From: Nocardia aurea
Lineage (GTDB): Bacteria; Actinomycetota; Actinomycetes; Mycobacteriales; Mycobacteriaceae
Length of the DNA stretch: 64,000 nucleotides
Direction: 5' to 3'
Assembly (NCBI RefSeq): GCF_003123685.1
Contig: NZ_QCYJ01000160.1
Location: forward strand, 1 to 64,000
Below, piece by piece: positions 1-9,700 of this stretch. Each line of letters opens with the position of its first letter. The first letter of the stretch is position 1. The position numbers and the translations under genes were made by a program. Under the pieces are notes generated by a model. The model searched no databases and was not told where the DNA came from. It worked only from the letters and a program-made list of their open reading frames with translations.

Positions 1-72
1 AGATTCGACAAACTCGCCGTCCGCTACCTCGCCACGATCCACATCGCGGCCATCAACCAGTGGCTACGCTGA
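1..72 (+). mobile_element. IS5-type transposase, C-terminal tail (cut by window start)
   Basis: Frame 1 reads 23 residues ending in HIAAINQWLR and a TGA stop at 70-72. A stretch of the form LAVRYLATIHIAAI followed by a short basic end is typical of the C-terminus of IS5-family DDE transposases. Only the tail is visible, so whether the rest of the element is intact cannot be seen. The following bases (about 73-95) should hold the right end of the element. Immediately after them, an ATPase reading frame starts without its own N-terminus, which suggests that the element inserted into that gene. Confidence 0.6.
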
Positions 73-85
73 CCGACTTTCAAAA

Positions 86-1287
86 CACGACCTAGTGCTT
101 GTCAACGGCGCCCGCCAAGGCGGGAAGAGCACCCTCGTCCGCCTTGTCGCCAAGGGCCGCGCGGCCGAGTGGCGCGATCTCGACTCCGCTCTGACCCGCC
201 GATCCGCAGTCGGGGACCCCGACGGTTTCGTCGACCATCCGCAATTGATGGTCATCGACGAAATCCAACGAGTTCCCGACTTGCTGCTGTCGATCAAGTC
301 GCAGGTCGATGCCGACCCTCGGCCAGGGCGCTATCTGTTGACGGGGTCCGCGCGGATTCTGGGTCTGCGGTCACTACCGGACACTCTCGTGGGGCGGATG
401 GAAACGGTCGAACTGTGGCCGTTCTCCCAGGGAGAGATCGATTGCGCACCGGACAGATTCATCGACACGGGTCTTCGAGGTCGGCGAACAGTTCCGCCAC
501 AATTCCGGCGTCATCCGAGCCGACTATTCCGAACGCGTCGTTCGAGGCGGTTTTCCGGAGGCGGTAGCGCGCACCAACGACCGCCGCCGCCGGGCCTTCT
601 TCAGTTCCTACGTCGGCGACCTGATCGCGCGAGACGTAGTCCAGCTCGCCGACATCGAGCGGACCGCCGAGATGCGTGCGCTGGTCCAGATGCTCGCCGC
701 CCGGTCGGGCGGTCTGCTGAACTACTCCACACTGGGCAACGATCTCGGGCTGGGAGCATCGACGGCGCAGCGCTATGTGGCGCTGTTGGAGGAGGTCTTT
801 CTGGTGAAACGGATACCGGCATGGTCCCGGAACATCAGCAACCGTGCCTCCCGCACCGCGAAACTGGCATTCGTCGATTCCGGTGTGGCCGCCCACCAAG
901 TGGGCGCCGATGCCCGCAACCTGTTGCGTCCCACCGGACTCTTCGGACCACTGTTGGAGGGTTTCGTGCAGACGGAACTCGCCCGTCAGTTGACCTGGTC
1001 GGAGGAAGAAGTCGAGCTGTTCCACTACCGCACCGAGACCAGATCGAGGTGGATGCCGTATTGGAGAATCGCCGAGGCGAAGTCGTCGGTATCGAAGTCA
1101 AAGCGGCTTCGACCGTTCGTGCCGACGACTTCCGAGGGCTACGACACCTCGCGAACGTCTCGGCGACGATGTCCGAGTGGGTATCGTGCTGCATACCGGG
1201 CAGCAAACTCTCCCTTTCGGCCCGAAGATGATCGCAGTCCCGGTGAGCGCCCTGTGGGAAACCGGGAGTCGTGCGCAGCGCGGCTGA
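86..1287 (+). pseudogene. AAA_14/DUF4143 family ATPase, 5'-truncated and frameshifted
   Basis: The pieces read as one AAA_14-DUF4143 protein, a widespread family of P-loop ATPases of unclear role that are often mobile or toxin-associated. Frame 2 carries the Walker A region (NGARQGGKSTL), a Walker B (LMVIDEIQRVP) and a TGSARI motif up to about 465. Frame 3 then continues (EVGEQFRHNSGVI, then SSYVGDLIARDV and the DUF4143 winged helix) to about 1040. Frame 2 resumes with the nuclease-like strand (EVVGIEVKAA) to about 1160. Frame 1 supplies the end (GIVLHTGQQTLPFG) to TGA at 1287. Three frame changes, and loss of the residues before Walker A next to a transposase tail, make it a clear pseudogene. 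The exact 5' boundary is uncertain. Confidence 0.85.
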
Positions 1288-1307
1288 GGCCCCGTGGCAG
1301 CGGACTG

Positions 1308-1544
1308 TCACGCGCATTCGTCACAGATCGCGGTAGCGGGAAGTGCCAGGTAGTGAATCGGGCACAGGGGCGGGGGTTCGCCGCGCCGCACGCATTCGCG
1401 AACGACCTCCGCCAGCACCTTGCCGATCCAATTCCGCATCTGCATGCGAGTACGGATGCCAGTGACATCCTGAACGGTCTCGGCGAGTTCGCCGTAGGTG
1501 ACGAAGTCGTTGTCATGCCCGCGCAGCGACGACCTCGGCGTCAA
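1308..1544 (-). CDS. Small hypothetical protein with Cys-rich C-terminus
   Basis: A 78-residue protein whose TTG start overlaps the stop of the preceding gene (TTGA at 1541-1544), implying translational coupling. The N-terminal 55 residues look like a small helical or winged-helix domain (DFVTYGELAETVQ, then NWIGKVLAEVVREC). The C-terminus carries a possible zinc knuckle, C-P-I-H followed by C-x2-C at the very end. Together with the next upstream small gene it lies downstream of McrC, and both could be accessory parts of that restriction locus or a separate pair. No function is claimed. The TTG start has no better in-frame ATG alternative. The short C-terminal tail may mean that the gene is truncated. 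Confidence 0.45.
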   Translation of the reverse strand: MTPRSSLRGHDNDFVTYGELAETVQDVTGIRTRMQMRNWIGKVLAEVVRECVRRGEPPPLCPIHYLALPATAICDECA

Positions 1545-1729
1545 CGTTTGCGGCCCGCGCCTGTCGAGTGAGCTTGGGGATCCGCTCGGGTCGGTGCTGA
1601 CGTATTGAGCTCGGCCACCAGCTCATCGGGGCACGGCTCGTACAGATCACCCCACCAGAGGCGAGCCTTGTTGTCCCACAAGCGATATCCGCCGGGCGCG
1701 CCCCGCACTACATACCGCCGTCGAGCCAT
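1541..1729 (-). CDS. Small basic hypothetical protein
   Basis: A 62-residue basic protein starting with ATG at 1729, with an AGGA ribosome-binding site about 8 bases upstream. The core (RYVVRGAPGGYRLWDNKARLWWGD) has a compact beta-rich look with a conserved-looking Trp pair, and the tail is charged. It is followed by, and overlaps, a second small gene on the same strand and lies about 200 bases downstream of McrC. I do not recognise the family. The coupled arrangement and the plausible ribosome-binding site are the reasons for calling it real. Confidence 0.5.
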   Translation of the reverse strand: MARRRYVVRGAPGGYRLWDNKARLWWGDLYEPCPDELVAELNTSAPTRADPQAHSTGAGRKR

Positions 1730-1960
1730 GCCGGAATCCTACGGTGTGCGCGGCCCCTGGGCGCGGTGCGCAACAGCAGGGCGACCCAACTGCGGTAGGG
1801 CTGCCACTGCTGCACGAGGTCGGCGGCTGTGCGCGCTCTGATCGTGGCGGCTGCGGACATCTGTTCCGGTTTCAGATGATGGTGGGCGAGGTCAGGCCAG
1901 AAGAACTGCTCACCGAACCGGCGATCGCTCGTCAGTGCGGTGACCAGAGCATCGACCGCA
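1708..1960 (-). pseudogene. Open-frame remnant, possibly a DNA-glycosylase C-terminus
   Basis: A frame different from McrC stays open from inside the McrC end to TAG at 1708-1710. It reads protein-like sequence such as SDRRFGEQFFWPDL and DLVQQWQPYRSWVALLLR. The second segment resembles the end of HhH-GPD (AlkA-type) glycosylases, where a W-x-P-[WY]-R-x-[WY]-A pattern is common. The only good internal start is ATG at 1860, giving 50 residues. It is most likely the 3' debris of a lost gene, and the family assignment is tentative. Confidence 0.25.
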
Positions 1961-3173
1961 ACCAGGCCGCCGCCTCGGCGGGGGCGGAGTCGGCACCCAC
2001 ACCGAGCACGCGGATCTCGCCGAGTGCTCGCCCCGGGCCGTTGATCCGGAGGATACGATGGGAATGTTCGTCCGGCCGTGGATAGACGATGGCAGCCACA
2101 GGCGCAGACGTCGGCGCGTGCCCGGCGATATAGGTCAGTATCTGGTGTACGTCCGCGGCCGAGACCGCTTTCAGCTGATATGCCTTGTATTTCGCGTCGA
2201 TCGGCATGATGGCGCTGTCTGCCCCGCCCAGCCGGACGAGCACATCGGGCCGAAAGCGTGAGGCGGAAAAGAGATCGCCGTGAACGGTGATGGCTTCACT
2301 TCCACTCGGCGGCAGAACGATGCCCGATGGCGGACAAGCATGCTCACACAGTCGACGCACGGCCTTCTCCCACAGGCGAGGTAGATCGAGCAGTAGCGTG
2401 CCTGCCTCGAACCCGGTATCGGCGAGCAGATCCGAGACCCCGCCGCCGCGCAGCACCAACGCGGCCCATGTGTGAGCGGCCCGGTATCGCCGGTTTAGGT
2501 GCGTATATCGCGCTCGTTCGTGAGCACGAAGGGCCTTCGACGGTGGTCCGGAGAAAGGGAACTCCGCTGCCACGGACCGGATCGTGCGGGCCAACTGCGA
2601 GTCGGTGACTGTGGCGGCTGCCGCGCGCAGTGCGTGCCCACAGAGCTGGTTCTCCCAGATGTCGAGATCGCGGTCGAAAGTGCGCATGTGTAGCCGGTCG
2701 AGCTGTCCGAAGCGCTGTGTGGCCTGCGCCATGACGTCGAGCCGACCACGCAACACCGGCCCCACATGCTCAGTGCGCACATAGTCGCGGCGCAGACCGT
2801 CCCGCAGCAGTGCGCGGCATTCCGCGAGCAGTGCGGCAGCCACCAGATCCACGAATCCATCTGTGGCTGTAGTCCATTCACGGACCGTGGATTCGTGCGG
2901 CACGGGAGTGTGCAGGGCGTAGGACAACCACTGGATCAACGAACGACCGGTGAACGCGGTCTTCGGCGTGACGGTCACGCGGACGTGGTCGAGTGTGAGC
3001 ACTCCGACGATAGCCTCGGGACGGAATCGCCACCCGGTACGGGTGGGCGAGAGCGTGCAATGCCGGTGATTCTGCAACAACGTGAGACGGCGGATGTCGC
3101 TGTCGGTCAGCTGGTCGTAATCCAGTGTCACCGAGTCGTATTCGGCGACGACCAGCCGTATCGTGTCAATCAC
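1932..3173 (-). CDS. mcrC: McrC-like nuclease subunit of a McrBC restriction system
   Basis: McrC supplies the nuclease for the McrB AAA+ motor, which translocates on and cuts modified DNA. This 413-residue protein carries a PD-(D/E)XK core near its C-terminus: Asp in FRPDVLVRLG (about residues 307-316) followed by the D-x-K of IDAKYK (about 325-330). Before that comes the family-typical LPRLWEKAVRR segment near residue 265. The N-terminal half is the beta-rich McrB-contact region. I chose GTG at 3173 because it overlaps the McrB stop by 8 bases. A longer upstream extension would only re-read McrB codons. Stop is at 1932. All catalytic residues expected of the family appear present. Confidence 0.9.
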   Translation of the reverse strand: MIDTIRLVVAEYDSVTLDYDQLTDSDIRRLTLLQNHRHCTLSPTRTGWRFRPEAIVGVLTLDHVRVTVTPKTAFTGRSLIQWLSYALHTPVPHESTVREWTTATDGFVDLVAAALLAECRALLRDGLRRDYVRTEHVGPVLRGRLDVMAQATQRFGQLDRLHMRTFDRDLDIWENQLCGHALRAAAATVTDSQLARTIRSVAAEFPFSGPPSKALRAHERARYTHLNRRYRAAHTWAALVLRGGGVSDLLADTGFEAGTLLLDLPRLWEKAVRRLCEHACPPSGIVLPPSGSEAITVHGDLFSASRFRPDVLVRLGGADSAIMPIDAKYKAYQLKAVSAADVHQILTYIAGHAPTSAPVAAIVYPRPDEHSHRILRINGPGRALGEIRVLGVGADSAPAEAAAWLRSMLWSPH

Positions 3174-5214
3174 CGCCGCCCGCAGTGTATTCGGCCGCCA
3201 ATTGGGCGGGCAGGTCGGCAGCGGCGATGTGGGCCGGACGTCCGGTCTTGTGGTCGACGAGGGTGCCCAGGATCTGCCCGAGCAGGTCGGCACGGCCGAC
3301 ACAATAATCCACCAGCAGCGGCACGATGTCGTGATAAAAGGCCGACCAGAGCTCGTCCTCGGTGGCGACCGGCTCGTCCTCGCGCAGCAGGTAGGCGTGG
3401 CCGATGCGATGGTCGGAGTCCAGGACGCGGTCGATACGGTCGTTCATCGACGTCAGTAGCATAGCCAGGTCTAACGGTCCGATCTGCCCCGACACGGCTT
3501 CCGGATCGGGATCCACCGACAGGAATGCGAATCGGCGACGGATCGCAGCGTCGAGGTGGCTGACGCTGCGATCAGCGGTGTTCATCGTGCCGATGATCCG
3601 GATATTCGGTGGCACCGCGAAACGGCGGGCGCTGATCGGAAGGGTGAGTGGAAGTCCGCGTTTGTCTGCTTCGAGCAGGGTCACCAGTTCACCGAAGATT
3701 CGTGGCAGATCACCCCGATTGATCTCGTCGACGATCAGGAGGAACGTGGAGTCCGGTGCCTGGCCGGCCGCCGCGCACAGCGAGTGGAACACGCCGTCGG
3801 TCAGTTCCAGCCGCAGCCCCTGGCCACCGGCGTCCTGGGCGGGCTTGAACCCCTCGACGAAATCCTCATATCCGTAGGACGGGTGGAAGGTGACCAGCCG
3901 TACCCGTCCCGAATCGATCAGTTCCGCGATCGCCGCATTGCGAGGCAGGCCCTCGGTCACCGACCGCGAGTTCATCGCCAAAGCGATATCGAGGGCCAGT
4001 CGGGTCTTTCCGGTCCCAGGCGGACCGTGCAGGATCAGTTGCGGTTTGTGTTCGAGGACTGCGATCGCGAGGGCCACCTCTTCGGGCAGCGTCGGCTCCG
4101 GGCGGATCGCAGGTCCGGGCGTGCGATCGGCTGTCAGGGAGGCGAACAGCGTGCGGGGAACTTTGGCGAACGTACTGCGCCACGCTCCCTTGACCTCTGG
4201 CAGTTCCTGCGCGAAATCGGTGTTCCAATCGACGGAGACCAGATGCTTACCCTCGGGCCGGGCATCATCGAACCGGTAACCGTCGGTGACCGTGCCGATC
4301 GCCAGCACCTTGCGCATCCCTCGATTGGCGACGATCCGGTCGCCGGGTTCGAGGTCGCGGAACATTAGCAGCTTGCTCGCCTTGTCCCCGTTCATTCCGG
4401 GGCGCTCGGTGTAGATCTGATCCATCACCTCCTTGAGTTCGGCATCGCTGGTGAACTGGCCGAGATCTCCGACCTCGTCCCAGCCCACAGCGATATAGCC
4501 ACCCGCCAAGCACTCCGGCCAGAATTTCGCATCCTCACCCGGAGCGATCTTCCAGATGGCATGGTCGCGTTCGCGGGGATCGTAATTCGCGTACAGGAAC
4601 CGCATGACCTCGTGCGGATCCCAGGTCGACAACTCCGCATCGAGCGCGACCAGCTCACGCAGTTGACGGTTGGCACGCCAGGCTGCGACGTTCTTCTCCG
4701 GAGTGCCGCCCAACGCGGTGATGAAGGCACGAAGATGTGGTGAGGAGAAGATCGGCAAGAAGTGCTCGGGGAAGTAGGTGGCCAGTGACTTGGTCACCAG
4801 TGCTGGACCGGAACGCAGAACATCGAGGTCGTCCAGTTCGTCGAATGCTCCACGTTCGGCTGCGGCGAACGCGGCGATGAACTGGCCGCGCAACTTCCGC
4901 CAGGCTTCCTCGACGGGGAGATCCAATAGCGCCTGAGCACGTTTCCACTCACCCGACCGATGCCTGTAGAGCATGTGCTTATTTGCACTGCCACCGCTGA
5001 TGCTGCCGAGCGGCCGTGTACCGAACTCCATGAGGCGGCAGTAGGTTCCCGTCGCGCCGAGGCCAAGGGCATAGCGTTCGACAGGTAGTGTCGGCCACTC
5101 GCTCAATGGGAACAGCTCGAGGACGCTTTTGCGCAGGTCGGATGCTTCGGATACTTCGGCGGTGAGGGCGGAACGGTCGAATGCGGCGATCGCATCATGG
5201 AGATCGATGGTCAA
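3166..5214 (-). CDS. mcrB: McrB-like AAA+ GTPase with EVE-like domain
   Basis: The motor and specificity subunit of a McrBC-type modification-dependent restriction system. The 682 residues hold an N-terminal helical region, a central EVE/PUA-like module (about 217-330: DHAIWKIAPGEDAKFWP, FRDLEPGDRIVA) of the kind that reads modified bases, and the AAA+ domain. In the latter are Walker A GPPGTGKT (about 397-404), FHPSYGYEDFVEG (about 443-455), Walker B with DEINRGD (about 496-502) and the McrB signature MNTADRS (about 544-550). The start is TTG at 5214 with GAGGA 4-5 bases upstream; no in-frame ATG nearby fits better. It is coupled to McrC by overlap. An EVE-bearing McrB suggests recognition of 5-methylcytosine, hydroxymethylcytosine or a related base, which is inferred from the family. 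Confidence 0.92.
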   Translation of the reverse strand: MTIDLHDAIAAFDRSALTAEVSEASDLRKSVLELFPLSEWPTLPVERYALGLGATGTYCRLMEFGTRPLGSISGGSANKHMLYRHRSGEWKRAQALLDLPVEEAWRKLRGQFIAAFAAAERGAFDELDDLDVLRSGPALVTKSLATYFPEHFLPIFSSPHLRAFITALGGTPEKNVAAWRANRQLRELVALDAELSTWDPHEVMRFLYANYDPRERDHAIWKIAPGEDAKFWPECLAGGYIAVGWDEVGDLGQFTSDAELKEVMDQIYTERPGMNGDKASKLLMFRDLEPGDRIVANRGMRKVLAIGTVTDGYRFDDARPEGKHLVSVDWNTDFAQELPEVKGAWRSTFAKVPRTLFASLTADRTPGPAIRPEPTLPEEVALAIAVLEHKPQLILHGPPGTGKTRLALDIALAMNSRSVTEGLPRNAAIAELIDSGRVRLVTFHPSYGYEDFVEGFKPAQDAGGQGLRLELTDGVFHSLCAAAGQAPDSTFLLIVDEINRGDLPRIFGELVTLLEADKRGLPLTLPISARRFAVPPNIRIIGTMNTADRSVSHLDAAIRRRFAFLSVDPDPEAVSGQIGPLDLAMLLTSMNDRIDRVLDSDHRIGHAYLLREDEPVATEDELWSAFYHDIVPLLVDYCVGRADLLGQILGTLVDHKTGRPAHIAAADLPAQLAAEYTAGGGD

Positions 5215-5262
5215 GGCGTCCTCGTGGGTGTCAGGGTTGATTGTCGTTGAGTGCTGAGGGTT

Positions 5263-5592
5263 TCACTGTGTCCGTCGCATGCGATCCAGGTCGTTGGTCA
5301 GCTTCCGGGTCATATTGTGCTGTTGCCCATGCCGTTCGGCGACCTCGTCGACTAATTCCCGAAGGGTGGCGATGGCGTCATCCACCTGGCCCATACCCTC
5401 CAGCAGCAGACAGATGCGATGGCGTAGCTCCAGAATGCGGCTGTCGAACGGGCCGAAGACTCGGGCTTGGTCGACGACGAGATCCTGGAGTTCGGCCAGT
5501 CCCAATTGCGCTTCGCCTGCGAATACCAAACAGTCCGCTTCCTTCTGGCGTAGGTCGAATACGGTTTCGGCGTCACGGCCGTCGCGAACTAC
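5263..5592 (-). pseudogene. C-terminal remnant of a TPR-repeat protein
   Basis: The open frame from about 5592 to the stop at 5263 reads helical TPR-like sequence: AETVFDLRQKEADCLVFAGE, then ILELRHRICLLLEGMGQVDD and ATLRELVDEVAERHG. This spacing of paired helices is what is seen at the C-terminus of actinobacterial serine/threonine kinases or regulators carrying TPRs. No start codon with a ribosome-binding site precedes it, and a stop lies just upstream (near 5595), so it is a truncated leftover. It sits between McrB and other remnants. Confidence 0.55.
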
Positions 5593-5779
5593 TCAGCAAG
5601 CCGAGCAGTGCCGTGTCATTTGAGGGAAATACTACGATCTTTTCATTGAACACCGGTCCAGTCGGCACCATCACAGGCATCACGGTCTTGCTCACCCGCG
5701 TGATTGCGATGACCGGGTCCAGGTTGAGAGTAGCCTCCACCAGTTTGGGGCCCGTTCCGCGTATTGCCACCAACGGTCC
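5573..5779 (-). pseudogene. Remnant of an Eco57I/PglX-like DNA methyltransferase (C-terminal part)
   Basis: About 68 residues are recognisable: GPLVAIRGTGPKLVEATLNL, then ITRVSKTVMPVMVPTG and FNEKIVVFPSNDTALLGLLS. In Eco57I/MmeI/PglX-type methylases the target-recognition part contains this order: a catalytic-domain exit, a [TI]-x-R-V-S-K-T-V-x-P-x-[FVM]-V-P-T-G strand, then V-F-x-[ED]-x-[LI]-x-V-F and a helix ending L-L-S-S. Here the match stops abruptly where the TPR remnant begins, and nothing of the methylase domain remains upstream. It indicates that a type II/BREX/DISARM-like modification gene once stood here. Confidence 0.55.
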
Positions 5780-5840
5780 CTCCGAACCTTGCGATTGTTG
5801 TTGTCCCGCTCTGGTTTTACCTCGTTCAGGACCTTGTCGA

Positions 5841-6553
5841 TTGCTCAGAGCCTCGGTCGCCGTCGGGAACGACGATCTGTTCCTCGCGGGAGATACCCAG
5901 CAGCGCATCTACGACAATCGAGTCACACTGCGCGAACTCGGCATCATCGTCACCGGCCGCTCGACCCGGCTGATCGTGAACTATCGAACCACCGCCGAGA
6001 TCCTGGCGTGGAGTCTGGGCTTACTGCGCGGAGAACCGATCGACGACATGGACGGCGGTCTGGACGCGATCGCCGATGCCGATCCGATGTTCACGGGCTG
6101 CCTCCGACGACCAAAGGATTCGGTACTCAGGACTCGGAGATACGGCACATTCGTGAGACCGTGACGGGCTGGATCGCGCGAGGAGTCGCCGCGCACGAAA
6201 TCGGGATCGCCACCCGAGCGAAGGCACTCGGCGAGAAGATCCGCAACGACTTGGCGGCGGCTGGAGTGCCGGTGGTCGACCTCGCCTCGACGGCACACGA
6301 CGAGGGCGTGAATGTGGGAACGATGCATCGTATGAAGGGACTCAAGTTCCGGTGTCTGATCGTCGCGGGCGTCGGAGAACACAGTGTGCCCGCACGCGCG
6401 GCGGTCACGCCGATCACCGATGACAAGCACGCGCATGCCCTGGATATGCAGCGCGAGCGGTGCCTGTTGTTCGTCGCATGCACTCGCGCGCGGGAGGAAC
6501 TACTCGTCAGCTGGAATGGGATGGTCAGCCCGTTTGTGGAACCTATGGTCTGA
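5841..6553 (+). pseudogene. UvrD/Rep-like DNA helicase, C-terminal half, frameshifted
   Basis: Frame 3 from about 5841 reads DLFLAGDTQQRIYDNRVTL and then STRLIVNYRTTAEIL, the superfamily-1 helicase motif III/IV region. Near 6105 the homology switches to frame 2, which continues ETVTGWIARGVAAHEIGIA, the motif V-like NVGTMHRMKGLKF and the motif VI-like LLFVACTRAREEL to the stop at 6553. The N-terminal half, with the Walker A site, is absent. It is therefore a truncated and frameshifted pseudogene of the UvrD-like helicases common in actinobacterial defence islands. Confidence 0.8.
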
Positions 6554-6719
6554 CATGATCGGCTCCAGAGAAAGGGCTGGAACAGCGCCGAGAGTCTCGA
6601 GTTCGGCGCTGCCAACGTTCACTTGCACCGATCGTTGGAGATTCGATTCACCAGTCGGTCTCGATACGGTTCGGGCTCGGATCTCACCCTGTAGATGTCA
6701 TTTCGCCGACCGTTGACCC

Positions 6720-6752
6720 GGACTCCTCCGCCGCCATGCGGTGGAGGAGTCC
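6720..6752. terminator. Perfect hairpin between convergent genes
   Basis: GGACTCCTCC at 6720-6729 pairs with GGAGGAGTCC at 6743-6752. The inner CCGC/GCGG arms continue the stem around a CAT loop, giving about 15 pairs with one G-T wobble. It lies between the + strand helicase remnant and the end of the minus-strand DUF1998 helicase operon, so it is well placed as a bidirectional terminator. There is no U tract, as is usual in actinobacteria. Confidence 0.7.
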
Positions 6753-6763
6753 CACGTTGTGGA

Positions 6764-9700
6764 TCACGCTAATGGCACCCCGGTGACCATATGACGATGT
6801 ACTGCAGGTAGATCGCGCACGAGTGCGAAGTCCGGAATCGCTACAGCTCGCTCGCCAGGGCGGGATGCCAGGCGGAGTGAATCTTCGGCACAGGCATGGT
6901 CGAGCAGAGCAGGGTATGCACCGGCAACAATCCTGAGGCTGTTGTTGGACACCGATAGGGGCCGAAATTTATCGACCTCGGGATCTACCGTGTATCCTTC
7001 CAATTCGAAATACCGCCGCAGTGGGGCGAGTAGTTCCTTCTGTTGGCCTATCGTAGGAAGCTCCGGAACTCTTCCTTCTATCGAATATTCGAATAGTGAG
7101 AGTGCGAGATGCCGGTCGAGACGGCCGTGCAAGAAGCGATTCCGATAGTGGCGAAGGCACCGGGTGCAGGATCGGGCGCAATCGGCGGGGCAGTCGGCGA
7201 GCACCGATCGGACCTGCTGAATCACTTTCCCGATTTCACGGCCCGCGTCGGCGGAATATCCGGCGCCTCCCGACGCGGTGTCGTAGAGGAATATCTCGGA
7301 AATTCGTGTCCCCGGTTCGGGAGAGGTTCGATGCGAGTAGCCTGCGCTGATCTCGTTCGGGTCGATGTTCAGATGGATGGTCGAGCCCAATGCAAAAGCT
7401 TCTGCGAGGGTGAGAAGTGCATCGTTCACCCACGGGTGCGTCGGTTCGAGTGAAATGGGCGGTTCGGCAGCCATCTCCAGCAGGAGGGTATCGGTGCGGA
7501 AGCGATGAGAAAGGAATACCTGCCTCCGTATATTCCCATTGCAGGTCCGGTTGAGACCTCGGTGTGCCGGGATCAAGAACGGAACCAGATGCTGTCCACC
7601 TGGTGGGATGGCCGAGTTGGGCCACGCTGCGCCGCAAACCTCGCAGACGCCGAATCCCTCGTTGTCATCGCCGCGATTCACGACAATCAGTTCGATATCG
7701 TGTTCGAAGCAGGTGCGCAGATGGTTGCCGAGGCCGACTTGCCATTGAAGTTTCGAGCGGTCCACGAACTCCGGCATCTGTGCACTGCCGGCATTCGTGT
7801 AGATCTGAGTCTCATTACTCTCGTCAACCGACGATGCATCCTCTGGGTAGAAACCATCAGGTGACAAGAGATCCCGGGGAATTAGATCTGCCCGGCAGAC
7901 CGGGCAAGTGCCGGGCGAATCGGAACGGGGCCCTTTGTCATCGAGTCGAACATAGGGGCATCGAGTGCATCCGACATACTGCTCGAGGTGATCTGCGAAG
8001 TGCGGCACTGCCGGTCGCCAGCGGTACTTCTTATCCACTGGAGGGAAGTAGATACCGCCACTGCGGTATGTGCGCTTGTTTACGACGATCGTTCGTCCGG
8101 GGGCATATTCGCTCACGGCCTGGATCTTGGCCAATTGTGGACGTTCCTCGGTGATTATCTTACCCTTCTCGTCGCGAGCCTCTATGTAGAAGGAGCACAC
8201 ATCGGTTGGAAATGCATATTTTGGTAACAGGCCTGCATCGAACAGTACGTCGAGAAGATTTATTCGGGTACCACCCTCCTGTGGGATGATTCTCTCCGAA
8301 TTCCCGACTTTCTCCAGCAATTTTAGAAACTCGTTTGCCGTATCCGTCGTGTACGCGGCAAGTCCGATCGCTCGAGCCGGTCCGAGTAGGTTTTCGGGAA
8401 GCCAATTGGTGAGCTGCACGACTGCTGGGGAATCCTGGACGCCGAAGGTATTTTCGGTCCAACTTCTGAATGCCTTGAATGAAAGTGTGGAGTCTTCACT
8501 CCTGAAGAAGTCGAGGGCCGAACCCAGAGCCGACATGACATCTCCGGATTTTATGCCCCCATCTTCGGGGTCGATGGTTTCGTGGAAGAACGTCTGCAGC
8601 AAGTAGGAGTGTATATGTCGGCGCGCGAGCTTCTGGTTGTCATCTTTGATTCGAAGTGCCGATATCGGGCCACTGATCATTGCGTGAGGATTCTCAAAAT
8701 AGTAGCTATCGTGTGGCGCTCCGTCCGAGTAGGTGAGAACTGTCGAGACGGCGCTACCTCTTCGCCCGGCCCGGCCCGCGCGCTGCTGATAGTTCTCGCG
8801 CATCGGCGGCACCGTGCGCAATGCGACCGCGGTGAGCCCTCCAATGTCGATCCCGACTTCCATTGTCGTGGTGCAGCTCAGGACATCCACCACGGGTGTG
8901 CCGTCACCGAGATCGACGTTCTGGAATCGAAGCTCGAACTTCTCCGTCGTAGCGAACGCTACGGATTCGTCGCGTTGGGAAAGCTGGGCCGTGTGCTCTT
9001 CTGCGTTGATATGCATCGGAACTCGTCCGCTGAGCACTTCGAGCAAGGGTGCACGCAGGTGATCCTTGGACATCCATGCAGAGCGATGATCGGGATCGCA
9101 CATCTCAAGCTTGACAGATTTACAGTCATGGTTGATGCACTTGCCGAGAAGGCTCGTCGGAGCAATATGTCCACATTCCGAGCAGCGAACCCAGGTCCTA
9201 TCGAGTGCGAGATGGATTTGGTATCGGCTCGGGTGCAGCACATCTGTCGATGCGCTATCTGTCCCGGTTACTTGGGAGAGGACGGCGAAAAGCTGCTCAC
9301 GCAGTACATCGATAGGCTGCTCGCATCGTGTGCCGATTTCATCGAAGAACCTTTTGAATGCATCTGATCTTTGCACTCCCTTGTAGAAAGGCAGCGTGTT
9401 TCGACGCAGTGTATTCGGCAATGCTGGATCGAAGGCGCCGTGCTCTATCATTTGTAATGTCCAGGCAGATGCGATCTCATCCACGGATGCCTCGGAAAGG
9501 TCAATTCCTTTCTCTGTGAGCTTCTTCAGCAGCAGTCGCCTGGGCTTCGATGACGGCGAAAGTTGCACGGCATGGGCTTCGATGAGGGACTTTGTCGGAT
9601 GGCACAGCTGTCGAAACACTGCGCTTCGAAAATTGAGCGGAGAATTGGGTTGCCACTCGAACTCGAAAGCTGTCAAGAGGTCGGCGTCATAAGTGTTCGC

